Part shown: positions 1-5,242 of the stretch, piece by piece | How positions within the stretch are numbered: position 1 is the first letter of the stretch | Layout: each line of letters begins with the position of its first letter | Assembly (NCBI GenBank): GCA_943912755.1 | Contig: CALTWF010000188.1 | Span: 1 to 5,242, forward strand | Source: an uncultured Pseudomonas sp. | GTDB lineage: Bacteria > Pseudomonadota > Gammaproteobacteria > Pseudomonadales > Pseudomonadaceae | DNA: 5,242 nucleotides | Direction: 5' to 3' | Translations under genes and position numbers: made by a program | The notes under the pieces: model-generated | What the model was told of the DNA's origin: nothing | What the model saw: only the letters and a program-made list of their open reading frames with translations | The model's database searches: none

Positions 1-25
1 TGGCTGGCTCTCTGCCTCTCGTTTC

Positions 26-38
26 AAGCGTTGCGCTT
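26..38 (-). other. Small hairpin just after the Vps62-like gene
   Basis: A perfect 5-bp inverted repeat (AAGCG / CGCTT, 3-base loop) begins 11 bases past the stop of the minus-strand gene. It could mark the transcript's 3' end. The stem is short and no T-run follows it on the minus strand, so it is a poor match to an intrinsic terminator. A stronger terminator may lie beyond the left edge. Confidence 0.2.
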
Positions 39-49
39 ATTCTATGAAT

Positions 50-916
50 TCAGGAGGTGATGTCCGTCCACTGGCCCCATATTTCGAGGGTATAGACAGG
101 ATTGGCAACCTGCCAGTCAAGGTTCTTGGCAGGGTCGTTGACCATGGGGAAAAGGACCGGCAGGCTGGCCGCCAGCTTGTAGCCCGAAGCGGGCGCAACG
201 GTCACGCCCGGGCCCATCGAGGGCGGCTGGTTGTCCGGTCCCGGGCTCGCCTTCCCCGCGCTGGGCAGGACCAGGACGTTGATGAGTGTGGTGGGAACGG
301 CATATTGGTTGCTGGTCAGGAAACTGCCGGTGCCGAGCACCCAGGAGCCCTGGGTGCTTGGGGTACCGGGAGATGTCGTGCTGGGGGGAGAGAACTGGGG
401 GAGCACGTCGTAGCATTGCAGGTTGCTGGAAGTCGCTCCCGAATTTTGATCGTTCCACACGCCTTCACCTGCCCCCAGCTCTGCCACGAGGTCGTTTCTC
501 ACGCAGACATAGTCATCAGGGTTGGGCTGGTTGTAATTGGCATTGTTGAAAACACTGCCAAGTGCGGTGTAGCCATTGGGAGCGACGATCTGCCAGCAGG
601 CCCCATCGCCGCCGGTATTGCCTGTGCCGTGATCGTTCCAGACCAGCTCGAAGCCAGCGGGCGGTGCCAACGGCGGCAGGGATTGATCGTTCGGAGCAAG
701 ATTGCGTGCAAGCAACATGGCATAGGTGCCGGAGGGGTTATTGGTTTGCGGGACGCACAGGGAGCCGAATGCCTTCCACGAGGTGTCGGGTCTCGCCGCT
801 TCCCAGAACGAACCCGGATTCCCGTTGTAAAAGTCGTTGGCTGTGGTCCAGACAGGATTGAAACTGTCCACGAACTGGAACTCGATGCCTGCCACAGTGA
901 AAATTGAATTGTCCAC
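50..916 (-). CDS. Vps62/DUF946-like protein of unknown function
   Basis: A complete 288-residue protein with a GTG start (914-916) and TGA stop (50-52). The start is fixed by GGAGG at 925-929, 8 bases upstream. No signal peptide or membrane segment is visible, so it is either cytoplasmic or leaves by a route without a Sec signal. The core resembles the Vps62/DUF946 family: residues 108-120 (W-Q-I-V-A-P-N-G-Y-T-A-L-G), CVRNDL at 137-143, and WND at 93-95 and 154-156 followed by G/S-rich turns. Residues 38-95 and 108-156 look like two copies of one unit. A Ser/Thr/Pro-rich linker (about 174-191) leads to a C-terminal part ending NPVYTLEIWGQW (272-283). It has only four lysines and four cysteines (54, 107, 138, 168). 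Yeast Vps62 was linked to vacuolar protein traffic, but that role cannot be carried over to bacteria. Sampled lines run about 53-70% GC, below the pump genes, which hints at transfer. Family call is from memory; biological role unknown. Confidence 0.8.
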   Translation of the reverse strand: MDNSIFTVAGIEFQFVDSFNPVWTTANDFYNGNPGSFWEAARPDTSWKAFGSLCVPQTNNPSGTYAMLLARNLAPNDQSLPPLAPPAGFELVWNDHGTGNTGGDGACWQIVAPNGYTALGSVFNNANYNQPNPDDYVCVRNDLVAELGAGEGVWNDQNSGATSSNLQCYDVLPQFSPPSTTSPGTPSTQGSWVLGTGSFLTSNQYAVPTTLINVLVLPSAGKASPGPDNQPPSMGPGVTVAPASGYKLAASLPVLFPMVNDPAKNLDWQVANPVYTLEIWGQWTDITS

Positions 917-919
917 CTG

Positions 920-939
920 TCACACCTCCATGGTTGTGA
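920..939 (-). promoter_or_regulatory. Ribosome binding site inside an RsmA/CsrA-type hairpin
   Basis: Read on the minus strand, positions 932-924 are CATGGAGGT, matching CANGGANGU of the RsmA/RsmE consensus; only the leading A/U is a C. The GGA (929-927) is also the first part of the Shine-Dalgarno GGAGG (929-925). The flanks fold: TCAC (939-936) pairs with GTGA (923-920), A935 bulges, and ACC (934-932) pairs with GGT (926-924). This leaves AUGGA as the loop, and GGA in a loop is the typical presentation of such sites. An alternative fold pairs TCACA with TGTGA around a 10-base loop. If real, RsmA/RsmE would block ribosome entry until GacA-dependent small RNAs titrate it. The Shine-Dalgarno is certain; the Rsm role is inferred. 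Confidence 0.5.
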
Positions 940-1088
940 AACTTTGTTTGCAAACTTTGGTATTGCTTGTGGTAGTGTTCGCTAGTTGCGATTGATGACT
1001 CGATGGCCACTGTAAGCCACATTTAAATTCCCATGCCATCCTGAAAATGGGTTTTTGAAAAAAAATATAATCGTCCATAAAGTTTCAC
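936..1088. repeat. Dispersed inverted repeat GTGAAACTTT / AAAGTTTCAC
   Basis: GTGAAACTTT at 936-945 has an exact reverse complement at 1079-1088. The outer copy overlaps the candidate -35 region of the minus-strand gene and the inner copy lies next to its ribosome binding site. A further AAACTTTG at 952-959 repeats 939-946. The pairing could form a long-range stem in the DNA, or the copies could be binding sites for one protein; neither is shown. The coordinates span both arms and the sequence between them. Confidence 0.4.
946..955. repeat. Perfect 10-bp palindrome GTTTGCAAAC
   Basis: The palindrome sits between two direct copies of AAACTTTG (939-946 and 952-959) in the leader of the minus-strand gene, about 30 bases upstream of its start codon. 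It could be a repressor site acting downstream of the promoter. An A/T-rich palindrome of this length can also arise by chance. Confidence 0.3.
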
Positions 1089-1091
1089 CAA
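1064..1091 (-). promoter_or_regulatory. Candidate promoter of the Vps62-like gene
   Basis: On the minus strand, TTGGTG (1091-1086) is a weak -35 (3 of 6) and TATATT (1069-1064) a good -10 (5 of 6), with a 16-base spacer. Transcription would start near 1057, giving a leader of about 140 bases, long enough for control at the RNA level. The surrounding 1020-1140 region is AT-rich, so other -10-like hexamers exist and this choice is tentative. Confidence 0.3.
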
Positions 1092-1360
1092 TTAGGGTCG
1101 ATATACTGCCCCTCCTCTATATATTTCATGTTCATATAAAACTCTTCGCTGAGAACTCTCGCTCAGGATAAAGCCCCCGGCATCGCCAATAACATCTTCC
1201 GCACATTCGTCAGACAGGCCCCCGGTCGAGAGGGTGGTCGAGGCTCAATCCCGTATGGGACGGGCGTTGCCTGCGATAGCCCCCGTCCGGGCAACACGCT
1301 CCTCAAACCCGACCAGCTCACTCAGCCTTTCATCGGCAAAATACAAAGCAAGCTAATAAA
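1092..1360. other. Intergenic stretch with no recognised gene
   Basis: This part of the divergent intergenic region contains no convincing reading frame, tRNA or known repeat family. It changes from AT-rich (to about 1145) to GC-rich (about 1160-1320). The GC-rich part holds small inverted repeats: CTGAG/CTCAG (1149-1153, 1162-1166), TCCC/GGGA (1249-1252, 1257-1260), GGACGGG/CCCGTCC (1258-1264, 1282-1288) and GTTGCC/GGCAAC (1266-1271, 1290-1295). The last two overlap and could be alternative folds. GGTCGAG occurs twice (1224-1230, 1236-1242). It could be a small RNA, a decayed gene or plain spacer; the sequence alone does not decide. Confidence 0.4.
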
Positions 1361-1415
1361 TGTCTGGACAACGATTGCCTAGGCAGACATATTTGCTTAC
1401 ATCACTGCCTAAGCA
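1361..1415. promoter_or_regulatory. Probable MarR operator array
   Basis: Three decamer palindromes lie over the promoter: TGTCTGGACA (1361-1370, 4 of 5 pairs), TGCCTAGGCA (1376-1385, perfect) and TGCCTAAGCA (1406-1415, 4 of 5 pairs). Their starts are 15 and 30 bases apart. They cover the -35, the -35/-10 spacer and the first transcribed bases. TGCTTA (1394-1399) and TAAGCA (1410-1415) form a further inverted repeat with a 10-base gap. MarR-family dimers bind short palindromes and usually repress their own promoter, so the adjacent MarR gene is the natural ligand. The palindromes are seen directly; binding is inferred. Confidence 0.6.
1365..1393 (+). promoter_or_regulatory. Promoter of the marR-emr operon
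   Basis: TGGACA (1365-1370, 5 of 6 to the sigma70 -35) and CATATT (1388-1393, 4 of 6 to the -10) are separated by the ideal 17 bases. Transcription would start near 1400, about 29 bases before the regulator's ATG at 1429. Palindromes cover the -35, the spacer and the early transcribed region, as expected for a repressed promoter. An alternative pairing, TTGCCT (1375-1380) with TACATC (1398-1403), has a poorer -10. Confidence 0.55.
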
Positions 1416-1428
1416 GGGTTCTCCCCAC

Positions 1429-1902
1429 ATGCAGCATTTCACTCCGGAAAATTTCCAGACCTGCACCATCGGTCTGCTCCTCGGCCGCGCCGCGCTGGTC
1501 AAGGACCGTATCCTCGATACCCATCTGCAGGACCACGATGTCACCGCCGCGCAGTTCAAGGTGCTGATCATCATTGCCCAGTTCGCCGTCGATACCCCGG
1601 CCGACCTGTGCCGTTACCTCGGCCTGGACAGCGGTTCGATGACGCGCATGCTCGACCGCCTCGAACAGAAGGAACTGATCGCCCGCAGCCGTTGCCCGCA
1701 GGATCGGCGCCAGGTCCGCGTCGGCCTGACCGACGGCGGCCGTACCCTGGCTGACCGCCTGCCGCATATCGGCGCGGCGGCGATGAACGAGCTGGTCGGC
1801 ACCCTGGCCCCCGAAGAACTGGCCACCCTCACCGCAATCCTGACCAAAGTGCTGGTCAATGCCGGCGATGCGCTGACCCTGCTGCGGGTGGGCGGCAAAT
1901 GA
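1429..1902 (+). CDS. MarR-family repressor of the efflux operon (EmrR-like)
   Basis: A 157-residue winged-helix regulator that probably represses this operon and releases DNA when it binds a toxic aromatic ligand, as EmrR and MarR do in E. coli. The MarR domain covers about residues 35-110. The recognition helix lies near 67-82 (D-S-G-S-M-T-R-M-L-D-R-L), followed by the wing with the family's D-x-R feature (D92, R94) and the L-T-D-G-G turn (100-104). Outer helices (about 8-34 and 110-152) would form the dimer interface. I chose ATG 1429 because an in-frame ATG at 1360 lies upstream of the predicted -10 and across the operator palindromes, and has no ribosome site. The 1429 site has only a weak AGGG at 1415-1418. 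The stop overlaps the next ATG (1899-1902), suggesting coupled translation. Cysteines 12, 61 and 89 are present, but no known redox-switch pattern is clear. The inducer cannot be read from the sequence. Confidence 0.9.
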   Translation: MQHFTPENFQTCTIGLLLGRAALVKDRILDTHLQDHDVTAAQFKVLIIIAQFAVDTPADLCRYLGLDSGSMTRMLDRLEQKELIARSRCPQDRRQVRVGLTDGGRTLADRLPHIGAAAMNELVGTLAPEELATLTAILTKVLVNAGDALTLLRVGGK

Positions 1903-3380
1903 GCACGATCACCTTGCGTACCAGTCTCAGCGTGCTGGCCCTGGCCTTGAGCCTGGCCGGTTGTGCCAGCTACGAGGGCTTGTCGACCTCCGGCAAGCGC
2001 CTGTCCACCGCCGAGCTGCAAGCCGGCAAGACCCTCGCCGGGGTCACCCTGTCGCCGGCCGCCTGGCCGAAAAGCGATTGGTGGCGCAGCCTCGGCGATC
2101 CGCAGCTGGACGGCCTGATCGGCGAAGCCCTGCACGATAGCCCGGACATGCAGATCGCCAGTGCCCGCGCCCACCAGGCCAGCGCCGCAGCCCTGGCCGC
2201 CGATGCCGAGCGCATGCCGACCCTGGATGCCAATGCCAGCGTCAGCCGCGCCCGCCTGGACCGCTCCCAGGATCCGTCGGGGCAGGGCGGGCGCTATTCG
2301 ACCTCGCGCAGCCTGGGTATCGACTTCAATTACACCTTCGATCTCTGGGGCGGCCAGCGTGCCGCCTGGGAAGCTGCCCTGGGCCAGGCCCGTGCCGCCG
2401 AGGTCGATCGCCAGGCCGCCAGCCTGACCCTGGCCGCCGATGTGGCCCGGGCCTACAGCCAGCTCGGCCAGGCCTATATCGTCAACGACCTGACCCAGGA
2501 AGACCTCAAGCGTACCCGGCAGATGCTCGACCTGGGCAAGCGCCGCCTGGCGGCCGGGATCGACAGCGACTACCAGTTGCAGCAGACCGAAAGCCTCGTC
2601 GCCAGCTCGGAAGAACAGGCGATCGACGCCGCCAAGCAGCTGCGCAGCGCGCAGATCGCCCTGGCGGTGTTGCTCGGCAAAGGCCCGGACCGCGCCCGCG
2701 AGATCTCTCGCCCGGCGCTGCTGCAGCCGGCAGCGGTGGCGCTGCCGTCGGTGCTGCCCGCCGAATTGCTCGGTCGTCGTCCCGACCTGGTGGCCGCGCG
2801 CTGGCGGGTCGAAGCGGCGGGCAAATCCATCGACGCCAGCAAGACCCGCTTCTATCCCAACCTCAACCTGACCGCAGCTGCCGGTACCCAGGCCCTGCTG
2901 GGGGACGCGATCTTCGGTGCGCCAAGCCGCTTCTTCAATATTGCCCCGACCCTCTCCCTGCCGATCTTCGACGGCGGCCGCCTGCGCGCCGATCTGGACG
3001 CCCGCGATGCCGACTACGACCTGGCCGTTGCCCAGTACAACAAGAGCCTGGTCAATGCCCTCGGTGAAGTGAGCGACAGCATCGACCAGTTGCAGGCCCT
3101 CGGCGAGCAGGTCGTGGCCAAGCAGCGCGCCGCCGATATCGCCCGGCAGTCCTACGACACGGTGATGCAGCGCTACGGCTCCGGCATCGGCAACTTCCTC
3201 GATGTGCTGAGCATCGAGCAGCAACTGCTGCAGGCCCAGCGCCAGCTGGCGCAACTGAATGCCGAGCGCATCGACCGCTCGATCCTGCTGATGCAGGCCC
3301 TCGGCGGTGGCTTCCAGGCAGACGCCACCCCTGAACAACAGCACGCCGCGAACCCGTCGCCGGCGCCTCGCCACCCATAA
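1899..3380 (+). CDS. Outer-membrane efflux lipoprotein (NodT/OprM type)
   Basis: A 493-residue outer-membrane factor, the exit channel of the tripartite pump. The N-terminus is a lipoprotein signal with lipobox LAGC. Cys22 would be acylated, and Ala23 at the next position fits transport to the outer membrane. Family features follow: DWWRSLGDPQLD (60-71), NYTFDLWGG (144-152) in the first half, and LLGRRPDLVAARWRVEAAG (290-308) with TRFYPNLNL (316-324) and PIFDGGRL (355-362) in the second. The two halves reflect the internally duplicated OEP fold whose trimer makes a beta-barrel and a periplasmic alpha-helical tunnel. Length is typical. The ATG overlaps the regulator's stop, and only a poor G-rich ribosome site is seen, so it may depend on translational coupling. 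E. coli EmrAB borrows TolC, whereas here the channel is supplied within the operon. I recall P. aeruginosa PA5158 in the same position. Confidence 0.93.
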   Translation: MSTITLRTSLSVLALALSLAGCASYEGLSTSGKRLSTAELQAGKTLAGVTLSPAAWPKSDWWRSLGDPQLDGLIGEALHDSPDMQIASARAHQASAAALAADAERMPTLDANASVSRARLDRSQDPSGQGGRYSTSRSLGIDFNYTFDLWGGQRAAWEAALGQARAAEVDRQAASLTLAADVARAYSQLGQAYIVNDLTQEDLKRTRQMLDLGKRRLAAGIDSDYQLQQTESLVASSEEQAIDAAKQLRSAQIALAVLLGKGPDRAREISRPALLQPAAVALPSVLPAELLGRRPDLVAARWRVEAAGKSIDASKTRFYPNLNLTAAAGTQALLGDAIFGAPSRFFNIAPTLSLPIFDGGRLRADLDARDADYDLAVAQYNKSLVNALGEVSDSIDQLQALGEQVVAKQRAADIARQSYDTVMQRYGSGIGNFLDVLSIEQQLLQAQRQLAQLNAERIDRSILLMQALGGGFQADATPEQQHAANPSPAPRHP

Positions 3381-3396
3381 CGTCAAGGTATTCGTC

Positions 3397-4590
3397 ATGG
3401 CTAACCCAACGGACACTGCCGTCAACGAGCAGGACGTCAACAACCAGCGCAAACGCAAGACCTGGCTGATCGGCCTGGTGCTCATCGTCGCCGCCCTCGG
3501 CGCCGGCACCTGGGCCTGGCACGAGCTGTACGGGCGCTGGAGCGAAAGCACCGACGACGCCTACGTCAACGGCAACGTGGTGGAAATCACCCCGCTGGTC
3601 AGCGGCACCGTGGTCAGTATCGGCGCCGACGACGGCGACCTGGTACATGCCGGCCAGGAACTGATCCGCTTCGACCCGAGCGATGCCGAGGTCGGCCTGC
3701 AGGCCGCCGAGGCCAAGCTGGCCCGGGCGGTGCGCCAGGTGCGTGGGCTGTACAGCAACGTCGACGGGCAGAAGGCCCAGGTTGCGGCGCGCAAGGCCGA
3801 GCTGCAAAAGGCCCAGGAAAACTACAGCCGGCGCAAGACCCTCGCCGCCGGCGGGGCGATTTCCCAGGAAGAACTGTCCCACGCCCGTGACGACCTGGCT
3901 TCGGCGCAGAGCGCCCTGAGCAACGCCGAGCAGCAACTCAACACCAGCACCGCGCTGGTGGACGACACCGTGGTGTCGTCCCATCCGGAAGTCCAGGCGG
4001 CCGCCGCCGAGCTGCGCCAGGCCTACCTGAGCAATGCCCGCACCACCCTGGTGGCACCGGTCACCGGCTATGTGGCCAAGCGCACCGTGCAACTGGGCCA
4101 GCGCCTGGAGCCGGGCACCGCGACCATGGCGGTGATCCCCCTCGACCAGCTGTGGATCGATGCCAACTTCAAGGAAACCCAGTTGCGCAACATGCGCATC
4201 GGCCAGCCGGTGGAGATCAGTACCGACCTGTACGGCAGCGACGTGAAGTACAGCGGCACCATCGACAGCCTCGGCGCCGGGACCGGCAGTGCCTTCGCCC
4301 TGCTGCCGGCGCAGAACGCCACCGGCAACTGGATCAAGATCGTCCAGCGCGTGCCGGTGCGGGTGCATATCAACCCCGAGCAACTGGCCAAGCATCCGCT
4401 GCGTATCGGCCTGTCGACCATGGTCGATGTCGATCTACACGACCAGAGCGGTCCGGTGCTGGCCCAGCAGCCGCCGCAGAAAGCCAGTTTCGCCACCCAG
4501 GTGTATGACAGCCAGCTGGCCGAGGCCGACACCCTGATCGCCCGGCTGATCCACGCCAACAGCGCCAGCGACAAGACGGCCCAGCGATGA
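3397..4590 (+). CDS. emrA: EmrA-type periplasmic adaptor (membrane fusion protein)
   Basis: A 397-residue HlyD/EmrA-family adaptor that links the inner-membrane transporter to the outer-membrane channel. It has a short cytoplasmic start, one membrane anchor (about 23-41) and the EmrA signature STDDAYVNGN (51-60). The first lipoyl half follows (about 62-93, with LVSGTV at 67-72), then a long alpha-helical hairpin (about 97-190, rich in Ala, Gln, Glu and Lys), the second lipoyl half (about 218-240, LVAPVTGYV) and a beta-barrel part with DANFKETQL (255-263). Length is close to E. coli EmrA. The start at 3397 has AAGG at 3385-3388, 8 bases upstream. An in-frame ATG at 3307 would add 30 Arg-rich residues overlapping the previous gene and is rejected. 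It begins 16 bases after the channel gene and overlaps emrB by ATGA. Confidence 0.93.
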   Translation: MANPTDTAVNEQDVNNQRKRKTWLIGLVLIVAALGAGTWAWHELYGRWSESTDDAYVNGNVVEITPLVSGTVVSIGADDGDLVHAGQELIRFDPSDAEVGLQAAEAKLARAVRQVRGLYSNVDGQKAQVAARKAELQKAQENYSRRKTLAAGGAISQEELSHARDDLASAQSALSNAEQQLNTSTALVDDTVVSSHPEVQAAAAELRQAYLSNARTTLVAPVTGYVAKRTVQLGQRLEPGTATMAVIPLDQLWIDANFKETQLRNMRIGQPVEISTDLYGSDVKYSGTIDSLGAGTGSAFALLPAQNATGNWIKIVQRVPVRVHINPEQLAKHPLRIGLSTMVDVDLHDQSGPVLAQQPPQKASFATQVYDSQLAEADTLIARLIHANSASDKTAQR

Positions 4591-5242
4591 GCAACCAGGC
4601 TTCGTTCACCCCGCCGAGCCTGCTGCTGACCACCATCGGCCTGTCGCTGGCGACCTTCATGCAGGTGCTCGACACCACCATCGCCAACGTGGCGCTGCCG
4701 ACCATTTCCGGCAACCTCGGGGTGAGTTCGGAGCAGGGCACCTGGGTCATCACCTCGTTCGCGGTGAGCAACGCCATCGCTCTGCCATTGACTGGCTGGC
4801 TGAGCCGGCGTTTCGGCGAGGTCAAGCTGTTCATCTGGGCGACCCTGCTGTTCGTGCTGGCTTCGTTTCTCTGCGGCATTTCCCAATCGATGCCGGAACT
4901 GGTGGGTTTCCGCGTGCTGCAAGGCGTGGTGGCCGGGCCGCTGTACCCGATGACCCAGACCCTGCTGATCGCCGTGTATCCGCCGGCGAAACGGGGGATG
5001 GCCCTGGCGCTGCTGGCGATGGTCACGGTGGTGGCGCCGATCGCCGGGCCGATCCTCGGCGGCTGGATCACCGACAGCTACAGCTGGCCGTGGATCTTCT
5101 TCATCAACATCCCGATCGGCCTGTTCGCCGCCGCCGTGGTGCGCCAGCAGATGCGCGCGCGGCCGGTACAGACCAGCCGCCAACCGATGGACTACATCGG
5201 CCTGCTGAGCCTGATCATCGGCGTCGGCGCCTTGCAGATCGT
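4587..5242 (+). CDS. emrB: EmrB-type drug exporter, DHA2 major facilitator (3' end missing)
   Basis: The first 218 residues of a proton-driven drug exporter are in the window and the frame is still open at the edge. EmrB/QacA (DHA2) proteins are about 500 residues with 14 membrane helices; six and the start of a seventh are visible here. Family motifs are LDTTIANVALP in helix 1 (28-38), the motif A loop G-W-L-S-R-R-F-G (70-77), motif B R-V-L-Q-G (109-113), antiporter motif C around APIAGPILGGW (150-160) and WPWIFFINIPIG (167-178). The ATG overlaps the emrA stop (4587-4590), so the two are probably made together in step. With EmrA and the lipoprotein channel it should export hydrophobic toxic compounds straight out of the cell. 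The substrate cannot be told from this part. I see no frameshift. Confidence 0.95.
   Translation, partial: MSNQASFTPPSLLLTTIGLSLATFMQVLDTTIANVALPTISGNLGVSSEQGTWVITSFAVSNAIALPLTGWLSRRFGEVKLFIWATLLFVLASFLCGISQSMPELVGFRVLQGVVAGPLYPMTQTLLIAVYPPAKRGMALALLAMVTVVAPIAGPILGGWITDSYSWPWIFFINIPIGLFAAAVVRQQMRARPVQTSRQPMDYIGLLSLIIGVGALQI

Noticed and set aside
51..62. AGGAGGTGATG on the plus strand, a perfect anti-Shine-Dalgarno match; its complement resembles the 3' end of 16S rRNA
   Set aside because: The ATG is too close to the ribosome site and opens only an 11-codon frame. There is no upstream 16S sequence. The bases are explained as the last codons and stop of the minus-strand gene.
44..907. Long plus-strand open frame opposite the Vps62-like gene
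   Set aside because: It has no ribosome site before its ATG and no recognisable domain. The minus strand has a strong Shine-Dalgarno and family motifs over the same bases, so this is an antisense shadow.
1360..1428. N-terminal extension of the MarR gene from ATG 1360
   Set aside because: It would put the start codon upstream of the predicted -10 and across the operator palindromes, without a ribosome site. The MarR fold is complete from 1429.
917..1428. CRISPR array, tRNA or insertion-sequence remnant in the intergenic region
   Set aside because: No regularly spaced repeats, no cloverleaf and no transposase fragment or terminal inverted repeats with target duplication were seen.
3307..3396. 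N-terminal extension of emrA from ATG 3307
   Set aside because: It overlaps the end of the channel gene by 74 bases and adds an Arg-rich tail not expected in the family. ATG 3397 has a good ribosome site.
1614..3551. 645-codon minus-strand open frame across the regulator, channel and emrA genes
   Set aside because: Long stop-free antisense frames are common in GC-rich coding DNA. The plus strand has clear MarR, outer-membrane factor and EmrA motifs, and the antisense protein is low-complexity Gly/Ala/Arg/Gln-rich.
3052..5183. Minus-strand open frames opposite emrA and emrB
   Set aside because: Same reasoning: the compositionally biased translation has no family features, and the plus-strand genes are certain.

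Overview
The window looks like chromosomal DNA of a Pseudomonas, probably of the fluorescens/chlororaphis/protegens type. The evidence is the GC-rich coding style, a MarR - outer-membrane factor - EmrA - EmrB gene order that I recall from P. aeruginosa PA5157-PA5160, and an RsmA/RsmE-type leader motif in front of the accessory gene. The genus is an inference from these features, not from a search.

Left part (1-916, minus strand): one gene for a 288-residue protein. Its sequence fits the Vps62/DUF946 family (PF06101 from memory), which is eukaryote-associated and poorly understood in bacteria. It starts at GTG with a strong Shine-Dalgarno, and that Shine-Dalgarno lies in a hairpin carrying a near-consensus RsmA/CsrA site (9 of 10 positions). 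The protein contains two tandem copies of a roughly 60-70 residue unit. It is less GC-rich than the pump genes in the lines I sampled, so it may be an accessory insertion beside a conserved operon.

Middle (917-1428): a divergent intergenic region of about 510 bases. Its left half is AT-rich and holds a candidate promoter and several AAACTTT/AAAGTTT repeats for the minus-strand gene. Its centre (about 1140-1340) is GC-richer, with several small inverted repeats and no recognisable gene. Its right end holds a good sigma70-type promoter for the pump operon, overlaid by three decamer palindromes that are likely operators of the MarR regulator.

Right part (1429-5242, plus strand): a tight operon. 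A MarR-family repressor (157 aa) overlaps by ATGA with a NodT/OprM-type outer-membrane lipoprotein (493 aa). Sixteen bases later comes the EmrA-type membrane fusion protein (397 aa), which overlaps by ATGA with an EmrB-type DHA2 major-facilitator transporter that runs off the right edge. Together these encode a complete tripartite drug efflux pump: EmrB exports across the inner membrane, EmrA bridges the periplasm, and the lipoprotein channel crosses the outer membrane. The MarR protein probably represses its own operon until a toxic ligand binds it.

The pump operon is conventional. The part most worth following is the Vps62-like gene and its likely Gac/Rsm-controlled leader.
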